DNA from: Castanea sativa
Taxonomy: Eukaryota > Streptophyta > Magnoliopsida > Fagales > Fagaceae
Length of the DNA stretch: 64,000 bases
Reading direction: 5' to 3'
Assembly (NCBI RefSeq): GCF_040712315.1
Contig: NC_134015.1
Span: forward strand, 5,603,945 to 5,667,944
Shown: positions 1 to 12,471 of the stretch, in pieces
Numbering within the stretch: the first letter of the stretch is position 1
Layout of the letters: each line of letters starts with the position of its first letter
The notes under the pieces: model-generated
The model's input: only the letters and a program-made list of their open reading frames with translations
Told to the model about the DNA's origin: nothing
Database searches by the model: none
Position numbers and translations under genes: made by a program

Positions 1-240
1 ATTGCTCTTGGATTAATACCATATTTTTGTGAGATATCACCACTAAATAGTTTGGTTTATGTTACTATATTCTTGGATCCATGTTTTTATTTAATATCTA
101 TTTATAAGGTTTTTTTTTTTTGAGAAAATTTATTTATAAGTTGATCGCATGCAAAATTTCCATTTACCGTTAAATCTATAATGTTGCCGTTTACTACTAA
201 TTTTTTGTCAAAAATTTTGTTGGATTGGCTTTGTTGACTT
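1..240. repeat. Upstream block X, copy 1 (partial)
   Basis: This AT-rich, non-coding stretch recurs with high similarity at about 22.68-22.87 kb and 31.30-31.51 kb, each time a few hundred bases before a DC1 upstream region. It is the left edge of the array and is cut by the window start. No gene is seen in it. Confidence 0.75.
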
Positions 241-668
241 TGCTATATCTTTACAAGAATTGAAGGAATCACCTATCTTAACAATTTTTTGCCACAACCG
301 TAAAAAAATTTCGTCCCCACCTGGGCCGTGTCCATGCCTCTTAATCAGTCAGGCCCAAATCCAATTTTCATTCAAAATCCAAACATCTTTACTTGCTTCT
401 TATTAGACACAAAATCAAATACCTCATGTACAAGTACTGCTCTCTCTCACGCCCATATTCTGTACATACCTTCTCCTTTGTAAACGTTTGATCCCAACCA
501 GACAATACAATCTATATATCATATATAGATGATAAGAAACAGAGAACAAGCAATAGGCGTGAGAATTGCTGCCTTTTCAGTTTTGTTGCATTTTTTTTAT
601 TGCTCGATTTTGATGTGAAACACCGATGTTTTTAATTTAAGAAAAGATTGAAGGCTTCTTTTGGTGAG
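241..668 (+). repeat. DC1 upstream region copy (i), orphan, with internal inversion
   Basis: Positions 241-510 match the DC1 upstream regions at 888-1350, 34.69-35.20 kb and others. From about 515 to 668 the matching sequence is the reverse complement of what the other copies show at the same place (the part around 34.94-35.09 kb), so roughly 150 bp were inverted in situ. No DC1 coding sequence follows; a MITE-like inverted repeat begins at the end of the inverted piece. This is a promoter remnant without its gene. Confidence 0.75.
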
Positions 669-887
669 TTCAAATCTTCTGTCTCACTTTTCCTGCTCCA
701 CTCCATACTCCACTAATAAAAACTTGCCACGTGTTCAAATCTTTAATTAATTACTACTATTAATTAATAACAGTAGCATTTAATAAGTCAATAATGATAA
801 TATTTAATTAATTAGGTGAATACGTGGCAAGTTTTTATTGGTGGAGTATGGAGTGGAGCAAAAAAAGTGGGACAGAAGATTTGGACT
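667..887. mobile_element. MITE-like element with ~65-bp terminal inverted repeats
   Basis: The left arm (667-732) and right arm (822-887) are near-perfect reverse complements with an AT-rich centre of about 90 bp. Both arms carry CCACGT at their inner ends, a G-box-like core. It separates orphan upstream region (i) from upstream region (ii). I could not define a clean target duplication, and the superfamily is not assigned. Confidence 0.75.
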
Positions 888-1350
888 GGTATTGTCTTCA
901 TCTTTACAAGAGAAGAGATGAAGAAATCATCTATCATAACAGTTTTTTGCCGCAACCATAAAAATATTTTGTCCCCACCTGGGCCTCTTAAACAATCAGG
1001 CCCAAATCCAATTTTCATTCAAATTCAAACCTCTTTACTTTCTTTTGTTAGACACAAAAAAAATCAAACACCTCATGGGCAAATTAAATGCTGCTCTCAC
1101 CCACGCCCAAATTCTGTACACACTCCTCCTTCGTAAATGTTTGATCCCACCCAAAACGAGAAGCCTTCAATCTTTTCTTAAATTAAAAAAATCGGTGTTT
1201 CACACGCCTATTTCTCTTTCTTTGTTTCTTTTCATCTATATAGATTTGGATTCAGCTTACTAGCCCTGTTGTATTGAGTCACGTTTTTATTTTTCTCTAA
1301 ACAAATTGGATGTTATTTTGTTTGTGACTCTGTGCATGTGATACAAGAAG
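888..1350 (+). promoter_or_regulatory. Upstream region (ii) of DC1 pseudogene A
   Basis: It is homologous to the other DC1 upstream copies, with a small deletion around 1200 that removes the stretch containing the poly-A and the AACTGAAAAGGCAGC segment seen elsewhere. A TATA-like CTATATAGA lies about 115 bp before the start codon. Promoter function is inferred from position and conservation only. Confidence 0.5.
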
Positions 1351-2999
1351 ATGGAGCAACAACAGCAACTTCTACATTTTTCCCATTCAAAGCATCCCTT
1401 GGTCTTCGATCCAGACAGGAGATGGGGAGGTACTTGTTGTGGGTGCCAAGAATCAGTTTATGGTCCTACCTACTATTGTCGAATGCATGGATACCTGCAT
1501 CCGAAGAACGCCATTCATCATAAATCATGTGCGGAAGTACCCCTTGGGTTGCACCATCCCTTGCACCCATTACATCCTCTTATTCTTTTTGACGAAAAAA
1601 CTGGTTATCTTGAGAAAGAAAACAGCAGATGCCAAGTCTGTAATGAATCTCGCAAGGAATACACTTATCGCTGTTACCGTTGCGATTTCAACCTTCACAT
1701 CAAATGTGCTGTTGCCCAACTTGAACCTGAATTCCACGATCACCCATTGATTCCCTTTTGGAAGTCAATCACATTCACTTGTGACATTTGCGGCAAAGAA
1801 GGTAAGGGTGTGCCCAATCACTGTGCCACATGCTGTTTCTGGGTTCATAGAAGTTGCGCTTCTTTCCCACGCAGACTCAAGGTTGTACGTCACAAGCATC
1901 CCCTCCACATCACCCATTCTTCTTTTGAACTCCGTGAATCCGACTCCCAATTTTGTCTACTCTGTGTTCAAAAGGTGGACACACGCTACGGGCTTTACTA
2001 TTGCTCCAAATGCGATTTCATTGCCCACCTCAATTGTGCTATATATTAGAGAAATAGGGAGGACATAAATTTGCTGGAACTTAAAGGCGAGGAGAACAAA
2101 GATGCAGAGCTCGATCAATCTGTTAAGTCTGCAGCAGCTTACAAAGTCAAAAATATCAAAGCGGGGGAGGACGGCACTGAAATAGCCATAGAAATTGAAC
2201 ACTTCAATCATGAGCATGACTTGTAGCTTATTGATGAGGAGGTTCACAATAATGAAAAATGCGATGGGTGTATAAGAGCCATTTTCCCTCCTTTTTATAG
2301 TTGTGCGAATTGTAGCTTCTTTCTTCATAAATCTTGTGCTAATTTACCAATGAAAAAGCGAAACCCGCTTCATCGACACCCACTCACACTCCAAATGAAG
2401 CTCACCCGGTGTAAAGCCTGTTACCAAAGGTGTAATGGCTTCGTTTACAATTGTGAGTCATGCACCTTTAACCTTGATGTTCAATGTAGTTTGGTCCTAG
2501 AAATCCTTACCCATGAAGGTCATAAGCACCGACTCATCCTCTCCTACACAAGCTTTGAACAGAGTTGCAGTAGTTGTGGTGATAGAAGAAATCAAGTATT
2601 TCGTTGTACTAGTTGTGAATTTGCAATTGACTTTAAATGTGCTACACTACCACAAACCACAAGATACAAACAACATGAGCATCCCTTCACTCTCAGTTAT
2701 GCAGCTGAAGATGACTCTGGTGAATATTATTGTGATATTTGTGAAGAAGAACGAAACCCAAACTATTGGTTTTACTACTGTGTAGATTGCACTTATCCTG
2801 CGCATCCCAAATGTATTCTCAAGTAATATCCAAATAAGAAGTAAGGAAGCTCTTAAACATTTGATTGTCATTGACAGCCCCTTCTTTCATTAAGGAAACT
2901 AAAGATCACGCTCCATGTTACAAATGTAATCTTCCTTGCAAATAGTTGATCTATCAACATGCCCCGTGTAATTTCTATATCCACAATTATTGTTTATAG
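1351..2999 (+). pseudogene. DC1 (Cys/His-rich C1) pseudogene, copy A
   Basis: The copy aligns colinearly with the open DC1 gene at 35202-36695. The start at 1351 keeps the same N-terminus (MEQQQQLLHF). Two in-frame nonsense codons break it: TAG at 2047-2049, where copy C has a Lys codon after Ile-Asp, and TAG at 2224-2226, again Lys in copy C. The frame otherwise stays open from 1351 to the TAA at 2824-2826. All eight DC1 modules remain recognisable by their HPL...CxxC...C..C.F..H..C pattern. A ninth module follows after further stops and at least one indel (about 2827-2999). DC1 proteins are a large plant family of predicted zinc-binding, possibly diacylglycerol- or lipid-binding proteins with few studied members. 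A product truncated to 232 residues (four modules) is formally possible, but this looks like a decayed duplicate. Confidence 0.9.
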
Positions 3000-4438
3000 A
3001 AAGGAAAAATCTTTTTTTAATTCTAATTTTAATATTTTCCTTTTCAGTTGAGCATTAGTTCTTTATTACTGAATTGAATGTATTATTACGACTGTCAAAA
3101 ATGGGTCTCCTTCACCTTTTATAACATTATGTTGAGATTGTTAGTGTGAATTTCTGTTAGTGTGAATTTCTGTTCTTTATTACATCATTAGTTTATTTTA
3201 TATATTTTTTGCAATCATCCTGTAGTCAAAATCTGCACCTCTAGGAGTAAAAACACTGAATTTAACAAACAGTCATTCAATCATGCATTTTAAACTTCCC
3301 AATTAGATTTGATCCTATGCAATTTTATGTTTTATTTTACTAATGATTCTGTGATTAGTATTTCCTTATCTACTCCTATATTTTATCTTTTAAAAGACCA
3401 TATATATCCTAAAGCTTTTCCTATGATGTTTCTTTCTCGTGTTTTATTGATAGAGTTCATAGTTAGGCTAAGTACTGTTCCAAGTGATTGTTTGATTTGG
3501 AGCAATCTGTTGTTGTGGCATAGAAGAGATATATTACTTCGTTTTAGGAGTTGTACTTGTAAATTGAACCCTTCTATTGTATGGGCAATAGATCAAGATC
3601 AAGAACCATTTATTGGTGGCACTGGAATTTCTCCTCAAGATATATGTATTGTGACATGTTACCATGTTACACAGGAGTTTTCTAGAATCTAGTATGTTTT
3701 GTTTGGTAATCCTCAGCATGTATAGGCCAGATTTGGTACTGATATTGGGGTCTTGTTAATGAAATGCTAGGCAATGTTACACACTACAGCTCTTAATTAA
3801 CTGAGATTTCAATCATTACATTTCAAATCAATCATTTTAGAAAGCCTGTGTAGTTTGAGGATTGTTTCTCTATTTGATTTGGGAAAGTTGTACCGGTTGA
3901 GTTTGATCCAAGTTAGAACTAGCGTGGTTACCTTTATAGTTTTATAAATTTATCTCAAAGGACCTCCAATTTTTATGCACTAATGATCCAATGAGTTCAG
4001 AAGCATATCTACTTGTTAGGTACCATCCCTCATTTGTGAAATGTATGTAGTGTGCGGGTAGTTGCCATGCATAGTTGCACAAATCCACATGCATATTCCC
4101 TTCTATAAACATTAACCATGAAAGGATGAACCTGATTCTATAAAATTCATTGTAGACATACATTGCATTTGAATACCGTCTTAAGCATATATCTGATTTT
4201 ATGCTTTCCCTTTAGCTTACTATAGAAAGAACAAATGTGGTTTTAATTTTAATTTTTATATTTTCCTATTGAGTTGAACTTTAGTTTTTTATTGTTAAAC
4301 CTAATGTGTTATTAGGGCTGTCCACTAGTGTTGTTCACTAATGGAAGCCAAGTCGCTGACCTCATTAGTGAAATTAATAAACAACCTTCGAATTCAGCAA
4401 CCGGAGATAAGTTTCACTCTTTCTCTGTCTCTCCCTCT

Positions 4439-4474
<36 letters not shown>

Positions 4475-5159
4475 CTGATTTCCTTTGTTTTGTTTTTTGT
4501 TTTTTCGGTGGAATTGTGATGATTTGTGGCTGATCTTCTTTAGGTGGCCGGGTTTGTTTGGATGATTTGTGGCTGATCTGCTTTAGTTTCAAGTTGCATC
4601 AATAAATATACAACCACGTAAGGCTGATAACTTAAAAAATTCCTTCTTTTTATTTTTACCTATTATTTTGTTGCAATAAAAATTATTAGTTATATGGTTA
4701 TACCTAACTTACAAATTCTTTGAAGGTATATGAAAATTTCTTAGAAGTAATTTCCAGTAAAAATGTGAGGTTGGACTTTTCTTCTAAAAGACGTCTACTA
4801 TTTTTCTTAAATAATACCCAAATTACCAAAAATAGCAACTTATTCCATCCTTAAGTATGGAGAAATTCTCTTCAATGGAGGTGCAGGTGTTTTCATCAAA
4901 ATAACTCCTGAAATGAAGAACATAAGTTTCAAAAACATGTGAAATGTAAAGTTATGTATGGCGATATGATGTACTGTTTCATCCATTCATTGTTTCTATA
5001 TAGTGTTTTTATAACTAGACATAACAAGTAGAATTCATCTGATATTTTACTTTGTGTTTACTCATGATGAAAAGCCCACTAGTTGAAAACATTTTGTAAT
5101 TTAGCATTGATTTTTGCAAATGATGCTAGCATGCTATTATGTAATCTTTTAGTTTTCCA

Positions 5160-5219
<60 letters not shown>

Positions 5220-5750
5220 GACTAGTGAGCTCCTAAGGTGCCAACATTGAAATTGATATAGTAGAGTAACTCACGTTATGTTGCAACAATCCAGACTACA
5301 ATTAGAGTTTTTCAAGTTTGATATTTGTGGAAAACAAGATGGGTCATAGTCACACACTATCCCTTATTTGGCTACGAATGTTGGCATTTTGAAGATGGTG
5401 GTGTCTTTGATTGAAAAGTCTAAGATAGAGAAGTTAGATGAACAAAGAAAGATGCAGGGGAAAACAATATGATCATTATCACTTGAAGTGGAATGCTTTG
5501 AAGCGAGAAAAGAAAAAGATTATACTGGATCTGAGTAATGGGGTTGACCAGAATGAGAATAATGGAGAACAAGAGCTATTCTTGTCTTAAAGTATGTCCG
5601 CTTGGCAGAGTCCTTTAAGTTTGGATGCCATGAGAGCTTAGATACTTCAAGGCCAGCTTTGTGGGAGAGATTGGTGAAGATGGTTTTTGGTTTGATAGAA
5701 GCCTTAAAGATAGAGAGAGGAGTTAGATAACAGTACAAGAAATAACAATG
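2830..5750. other. Non-coding tract downstream of DC1 copy A
   Basis: This tract is paralogous to about 36700-39660. It contains a 34-nt T-run (4441-4474) and a TA microsatellite (about 5164-5217). A 127-codon frame at 3309-3692 has a shortened partner at 37183-37542 whose C-terminus diverges. It matches no family I know, so I do not call it a gene. Unit C retains about 150 bp near 38190-38340 that is missing here. Confidence 0.6.
5164..5217. repeat. (TA)n microsatellite
   Basis: About 27 TA units lie here. The equivalent place in unit C (about 39130) has only a few TA units, so the tract expanded in A or contracted in C after duplication. Confidence 0.95.
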
Positions 5751-5759
5751 TTAAAAAAT

Positions 5760-6260
5760 TCTTACTTGCCAACAAGTTATAGGTAAATTTCAGTGGCAGC
5801 CTGGCAGGTAGGCGTTCTTCTTGATGCTCCCATAATGAGGTACAGCGCCCTGTAGTGGGCTGAGTACATTCTTCCACAGCTTGCTTATCATTTGGTTCCT
5901 CATGGACTTACCCATGGACTTAATCTCCATTTACAGACCACAAATTTCCTAGTAATTTCTCTGGTAACAATAGTAACATATTCTGGCTCAAACTGTATCT
6001 TCTGCATTCTGCACAAATGAGTTCCAAGCCTCTTCTTCATTCAGAAAATCTGCCATGACATCTTGATTGGTCATCATTTGCCTATGCACTCCAAAGATTG
6101 TGCTGTTAGTAGGATCTTACAGTTAGCTTGGTCATCGTTTTGTGGAATTCCCACTATGCAAAAATTAATCATGTAGGGTCAGAATTTCACAATGTCAGTG
6201 AATAAACAGAATGGTATGGTCCCTGAATGCCAGTAGAAACCAACGGCATTGTAAATAACA
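5760..6260 (-). pseudogene. Decayed unrecognised gene, copy A
   Basis: On the minus strand short frames are conserved among units A, B and C. One contains the peptide GIPQNDDQANCK; the next contains DFLNEEEAWNSFVQNAED. In this copy the latter is broken by a stop and frame changes, whereas unit B keeps a 95-codon frame over the following part. Conservation of peptide sequence across frames suggests an ancestral coding gene, but I cannot name the family. Candidate splice-like junctions are present but unproven. Confidence 0.45.
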
Positions 6261-8715
6261 ATGACAACCCAAAAAGGAAGACTTGGCATGAGATCAAAAA
6301 TAATTGAGAGGGCTTAATAATGGAGGCTCAACTCAACTTTGTAAATACAAACAAAGAAGGCCAGAAAATGAAGAATCATTTTGAAGATGATGTTGGTGAA
6401 CTTGATTAGAGGTATGTTTGCTTAAGTGGTTTGTGGAGCATAATGAATTAATGAGCCTACTAGCATTGATTGGCTTGGTATTTAGTAAAACTATCAAATT
6501 GAATGAAATGAGTATAGAATTACATTGTTAGTAATCACTTTCCAAAGTAATGCTATGGTTGTTTGACACATATGATGTTTGGAATTTTATGCTATTGGCT
6601 GATGTTAGCAAAAGAATGCTATTTGCAGTTCCACACTTTGTTATATGCCTGTTTTTCACACCCAACCTTTATTCCTTCATTTCAAATTAAAACAAAGATC
6701 ACATTTCCTTGAATTTTTAAACTAATATTTTTTTCTGTGTTACTCAAAGTTTAAAATTGAGGTGAGTTGAAGAGCTTCTCATTTTAGCTCATTCTATAAT
6801 GACTTGGTATTTAGATCATGTCATAATCACATACATGCTATAAGATGGTATTCTTATTTATATTGGGACCCTTTTTTCCTCCCTTTTGTGAAATAGTCTG
6901 TGGATTATTACATGGCCATTTTATTCTTAAGGCGTGATATCCAATATGGTCTTGCGTTTTTAGTTTTGGACCACGGTGACCTATTGGACTTGGACACAAG
7001 GTGTCCTCCTTTGGGCACTTTGGTGGTGGGTGGTAACTTTTTTTGTCAGCATGTCAAAGTAAAATAAAAGACAGTTTGATGGAAGTATTTGGTTGGTAAC
7101 CTTTTTCTACATTAATAAATGAATTAGGTTGACATCATATGGATGTTGCTTTTTCTACTAATATTATAAGATGGCGCATGCTAATTTATGTTGAGATTGA
7201 CACCGGGAGATGTTTATATGTCATTGGCTATGGAAACTGAGATATGGCATTTGAGCATGTGAGATATGATTCTTGGGTTCTCTAAGGGGGTCTCACAAAG
7301 TTAGTGAGCATTTTCATGGGGAATTGTACTCTTTCATTCATATCAAGTGGTGGTTGTTTGATCAGCTGGAATTTGGACTGTCTCTTGCTGAAAGAAGATC
7401 TTATTTGCTAATGATCAATAGAGTCGTATCTTGGTGTATTGGTTAGAACTTCTATTCTTTTGAAGGGTGCAGCATGGGATTTTTCTGGGACTGTTCCAAA
7501 TATGTTAGCAATCCTTTCTCCTATCAAAGTTAAGAATTGATGAATTATTCATACAAATTCTTGCTTAACGGTTGTCTGTCTTTTACCAGTCAAGTGTCTT
7601 TAATGTTTGTTGTGAGTAATAAGATCAAACCAAGGTCAATGCTTTGTTGGACATAAACGTATTCTAAGCTCTCTTGGTTTTTAAAACTTGGTACATTAGA
7701 TTATATGCAATTTTTAAAGGGCATCTGCATCATGAAGTTTGAATTGCAATCAAAATCAGCGGCCAACAGTAATTTCATGCATGCAGCACCAGGGCAGAAA
7801 ATGCAGCTGGGGCATTGGATATTCTTCAAGGCAGCAGCTGATGAAAGTTGCAGCTGAATTGGGTGATGTTTTTAGTGACATATCAGTGTACTTAGTTGAT
7901 TGTAATAATTAGTACACATGCATGTATTGGGTGATCTATTAGTTACTTAGGAAAAAACTAAGAATGTGCTAGTTACAACTATAACTAATTCTTTTACAGA
8001 AGTTAATTACAGAAGTAATCACTTAGATACGACTCTATTGATCATTAGCAAGATACGACTCTGTATTGGAATTACAACTGTGTGGCTAGTAGTATAAATA
8101 GCTGTAATTCCAATTGTAAATCAGTTTTGTTGATAAATAAGAATTTCCTTTAGCCTTGAGTGCCAATATTTAGAGATGAGTTCTGTGTAGAGTGTTGTCC
8201 ACCTATAAGATTCTCTAAGCATATCTCACTTCCTTTTCAGACTAAAGACTAGTTAACCAACTCTATTACCTGCATCATCATCAAAACCCCATGATGATTG
8301 GTTCTTATTATTTATTCACATAAGAAGAAGAAAAGATGAAACTATCAAATGACTGGTACAACTTTTTTTTTTTAATGAGCGATTTATTTTTTCATTGGTT
8401 GAGTGATTTGCTCTAATGCAATATAAGAGTTAACACTTGGAGAAAGATGATTTAGTGTCTCTCCATAAGGGATGAGATTGTAGGACATATATAATATCAA
8501 GGTGTTGGCTTAATTCTATCCACGCTTTCACCTATATTTTAAATGCCAGGAGACGGAAAAAGGAAGCAGACCTTCTTAATGACATAACCACTTCAAACCA
8601 AATATTACACAATACACAATCTCAGTCAGGAGGCCAGCGCGGTGCTTAAGTCTATCACATGCCTGATTTGATATATAAAGAATAAATCCTATCAATTTGT
8701 TTATATATGTATGTG
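6260..8715. other. Non-coding tract of unit A
   Basis: It is paralogous to about 26000-28120 in unit B and 40150-42393 in unit C. No coding sequence is recognised. The site at about 8700/8701 is the empty (pre-insertion) site of the LINE present in unit C. Confidence 0.6.
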
Positions 8716-10494
8716 CAGGTTTGTGTGAGCAACAAGAAATATACAACAAGTGAAGCTTCAGACTAAGAATGACATATTAGTTTGACATCCTAGGAAAAGA
8801 TATGCTTGCAGTGGGAAGGAAAAGTCTTGATAGAGTAAATTTCATTTGTGGGTCAATATCTGGTGGGAAGCGTAACAGATGTGTCATTTTTCCAGCTTGG
8901 CAGCTGAAGAAACCAGGACCGGTAAAAAAACCCCTCCCCACCTCTCTCTTTCAAGATATCCTACTCTCTATGCATACATTTATATGGAATGTCAATGATG
9001 TACTTGTGATTATAGTTACACACAAGATCTTTTTATGGCAAAGAGTCCCATTTATTCATATTTGCACAAAGTGCACTCAATTACTCTATTCTTAATAAAG
9101 GATGAAGAATCAATCTTTCTTTGTGCGACAAATTTATAATTGAATTTAAGCCCTTAGAATCTTCATTACAAATATTGACTCATGTAGAAAGTTTGCTTCC
9201 ATATGGTGTCCTATATTCAGCCAAAGAAAAACAAAAATGGCAGATGAATGAATTCATTCTCCTTTGTTGTTGCATTGGAAACCATGTTATATTGTTTGAT
9301 TCCAAACTAAAATTTTTAAAACCTTAACTATTACATCTTAATTGCTTTTACTTAATATTTGAATCAACTCAACTAAGCCTTAATCCCAATTAAATTTGCG
9401 TTGGCTATGAATTCTTATCAACTAATAGTTAAGATATTCAATAGAACCTCACTAGCTGTGTCGTTACCAGAAGCTTGTGAAAGAGACACTAGTCACTATC
9501 CCCATTATTTAACTAGACAATCTTCCAGGTGGATCCAAAACTTCTGTATTAGTAGTCAAATTTTTTTTATGGATGGAAGGTTGATTTAACACCAATGCTG
9601 CTCCATTATAATTTATATTGTGGTGCTCATTCCTCGGAAATAAGTGACGATCTTGAACAAGTAAATATAATGTCCAAAGCTGAGAGCTTTCTTAACTTCT
9701 TAATTTTTATAGAGTTACAACTCATGGAAGGATGCTCAAAAGCAATTGCCTAGAAGACCTGCATAAATCCAAAAGAACTTAGTTTTGGTGATGATAATGT
9801 ACAAGACTTGAATTTTTTAGCAAATAATGCTGTGAACTCAAAACCTGTAGACACTTGAAAATTGGTGGTTTGAAGATGTTTCATTTCTTTGAATAGATCA
9901 ATTTAACGAAGTCGTTCAAACTATTAAAAGTAAAGGGATGAGATCATAGTTTGTAGGATCATGAAGAGCTAATTGGTGCAAAATGGCTTTCTTGAGTCAC
10001 TTTTGGGCTTCACAATTCGGCTCCCAAACATCTAAACCCACAATTACAAAGAGTTACAACTAAATGCTTGTTTAATGTGCTCCCTGTGGCAGAAATTTTA
10101 GTTTTTTACAATTTTCTCTACACCTATGCTAGAAAGAATTGATTCCATGTTGGAGCAATGTCATCTTCCAGATCTCTTGGTTAAGAATTATGGAGACAAT
10201 GAAAGTGGTTATGTTGTGGGCATTGTTATAAGGGTGGTTGAATCTTGTTTATTTTCTTTCAAGCAAACCCGCACCAAAAATATTTGCTATTGGAAGATTT
10301 ATAGATGGTTTTCTTATGCTAGTTGCAAGGGATGAGAACCTTAGTGCTATAAGCTTTCGGTCACTTGCAGAAGCAATGCCAAAAGATGATCAGCAGTGTG
10401 ATAAAACCTCTATACTCTATAGAACCATTAACATGTATCTCAATGTATGGAATTTTGAAGTTGGTTTAAAAGAAAAAATATATGTGTGTGCATA
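8716..10494 (+). pseudogene. NPH3-family pseudogene, copy A
   Basis: Translated pieces match the NPH3 domain of plant BTB/NPH3 adaptors, which act with CUL3 ubiquitin ligases in light and auxin-related signalling. At about 9720-9780 there is a CSKAIA...CINPKEL block (family: Cys-Ser-Lys-Ala..Lys-Ala-Cys-xx-Pro). At about 9859-9960 a WWFEDVSFL.IDQFNEVV-like block has stops in frame. At 10126-10200 comes an LERIDSMLEQ...LPDLLVKNYGD block, and at 10240-10440 a GRFIDGFL...SLAEAMP...LYRTINMYL block in another frame. The earlier frames at 8802-9327 may be further exons but have no motif I trust. Stops at the equivalents of conserved residues and a frame change near 10240 show it is dead. The same gene remnant lies in unit C at 46.3-48.0 kb, and unit B has lost it. 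Confidence 0.7.
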
Positions 10495-11000
10495 GCTATT
10501 GAGTCTTATTTGTGCCATGGTTATGACAGTTTAGCCCAGAGAGTAAGAGATACAAGAGTAAAGTAGACTGAAAACTTGGTGAGCTAGCCCATATATCAGA
10601 GTGGCCACCCTTAATTTTTAATATCTTAACACAAATGTCCACGGGCCCAAACTCCTACCATCCTTTATATAGTGATATGCTCAGTGTGTGGTTGAGTGCA
10701 TTTCCCAGTCAAGCCTGAACTAGGCCTGAAAGTTCAATATCTAGAAGCTTGGGCTCAGAATTTTTGGCTTGGAATGAGCTACACCTTGTAAATTAAAACT
10801 CTTTTAGACTCCTCTAAAGAAAATGTGGAAAACTTTGCAGCAGACTCGTTGACTTTCACTCTACCACCAATCCAAAATACTTTGGAAGAGTGACATTTAT
10901 CCCATATTCCCTTCACCTCAGTAGCTAAATCAAATGGGTTAAATAAACCTCAAGAGACAAAAGTAACTCCTTTAGGGATGAGCATACATTACTAAAATAA
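10494..11000. repeat. Dispersed repeat R1, copy 1
   Basis: R1 begins with a block reading GCTATTGAGTCTTAT and continues through TTTAGCCCA(G/A)AGAG, a CCCAAACTCC block and a segment ending in AAATCAAA(T/C)GG. Seven copies of different lengths lie in the window: here, 13228, 16133, about 21780, 28134, about 34190 and 48000. It carries no conserved frame. Confidence 0.75.
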
Positions 11001-12080
11001 AAAATAAAAAATAAAAAGAATTTGCTGTATACTGCATCTCCATAGATTGTTGTCTAGACTTTAGAGGTAAATAAATAAAGGCCTCTAAAATAGATTGGTT
11101 CCAAATTTATTTTATTCAAGAGGTTTGAGTTCCTTTTTTTTTTTTTTTTTTTTTATCAAACAAAACTAACTTCAAATCTTGTGCCATCACCTGACAAATA
11201 AAAGCATTTGCAATTTCAGAAGTGGGTCTTGAGAACCAAGAGAAACAGCTAGATTTGATTCCTTTGAAACCGTGAGAGATCCAGGTATTCACCTTCATCT
11301 TAGTTCATAAGATAGAGGCCTATAAAGACTGACCCATATAATTGCCCTTTGGACCTCATGCCTTGTAGCATTGGCTTAAAACCACCTTGCTACAACATTT
11401 CGGTCATCCTGTTATTTTATTTTTGGGCTCAATAAATATAGAAACTCAACATTTTTCAGTGTAATTAAATTTCAGTGTAATTAATAGTACATAATAATAA
11501 TAAAATAAACAATAAACACAAATTAAACTGACAAAAATGGTGTAAAAATAGTGTAAAATAGTTTATGACCGTGGCATTACCCTTTTGAGAATATATTAAG
11601 AATTAAAAGCTCTTGAAGCAATTCAAACATCCTTTAACCAGATCTTTGAGCGCATTTTTATGGACACCTCAATTGCTTAGGATGGATCATACAATGACAA
11701 TTCTCGCAGACGGCTTCCCATTATAAAGTCATCCAACAATATCTACAAACATCATAATCATGAACCAGAACAAATGGTACATAAATGATACAACCAAAAA
11801 AAAAGATGATATATCATTACTTCCAAGTATATGTACAATATTACTAAGATATGTCACCAAAAACAGGAATGTCATTTCTATCAATTATCTCTCAATTTCC
11901 TTGACTATTCCATTCTTTTCTATCTTTGAAAACCCAAATAACATACACAAGGGTATTTCCATTTCCTTTAATCAAAGAAAATGTTTTTAAAAAAAAGTAA
12001 GCCAAAAGGAGAATATTAAAAGGTATACTTGTTGGTTGGGGTTACTGGTAAGTGGTTAGGGTCTTCTTTATCTTATCAAC
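11000..12080. other. Non-coding tract between R1 and GATA exon 3 (unit A)
   Basis: It is paralogous to about 48480-49620. It contains a long T-run (about 11134-11154) shared with unit C at 48624. It is likely 3'-flanking sequence of the GATA copy, which is read on the minus strand. No gene is seen. Confidence 0.6.
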
Positions 12081-12102
12081 ATTTTGTTGTGTGTTTCCTC
12101 CT

Positions 12103-12471
12103 TTAGGCAAAAACAGAACCACAGGACAGTGCCATCAAACACACAGCAGCTTGTTCCTCCTCCTTCAACTTCCTCCTCCTCTGGCACCTCTGTTTCTTCA
12201 TCACTGATGGTAACCTTTGCAGCAAGAAATCATTTCCCAAAGCCATTAATTTTGTCTTCAAAGACTCTCTCAGATTTCTGCCACCATTGCCAACAGATTT
12301 AGACGTGGATGTTGATGTGGTGGTTGTGGTTGTGACATTGGAATTGGATTTGGTGGTAGTGGTAGTAGCACGAGCATTTGATCTATTTTTTTTCCTATAT
12401 GATACATGACTCAAACCCATCATAGAATTCCTCCTCTTTCTGTCCCTGATCCCACAGGCATTACACAGTGA
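12103..12471 (-). pseudogene. Orphan last exon of a B-class GATA factor (copy A)
   Basis: The exon encodes 122 residues plus a stop and starts right after an acceptor AG. It keeps the second Cys pair of the GATA finger (SLCNACGIRDRKRR), a Ser/Thr-rich linker longer than in copy C, and the C-terminal LLM-type motif (AAVCLMALSCG). Exons 1 and 2, which hold the first Cys pair, are absent: homology to intron 2 of the complete gene at 49639-51032 ends near 12560 and unrelated repeats follow. Without the CxxC and LWR part it cannot form a GATA zinc finger. The frame is undamaged, which suggests a recent duplication. It could still be transcribed from a new upstream start or act as a decoy, but the default call is a truncated pseudogene. 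Confidence 0.88.

Noticed and set aside
3309..3692. 127-codon frame, partly conserved at 37183-37542
   Set aside because: No family match, diverging C-termini, and lies in generally conserved non-coding duplicate DNA, so conservation is explained by the duplication.
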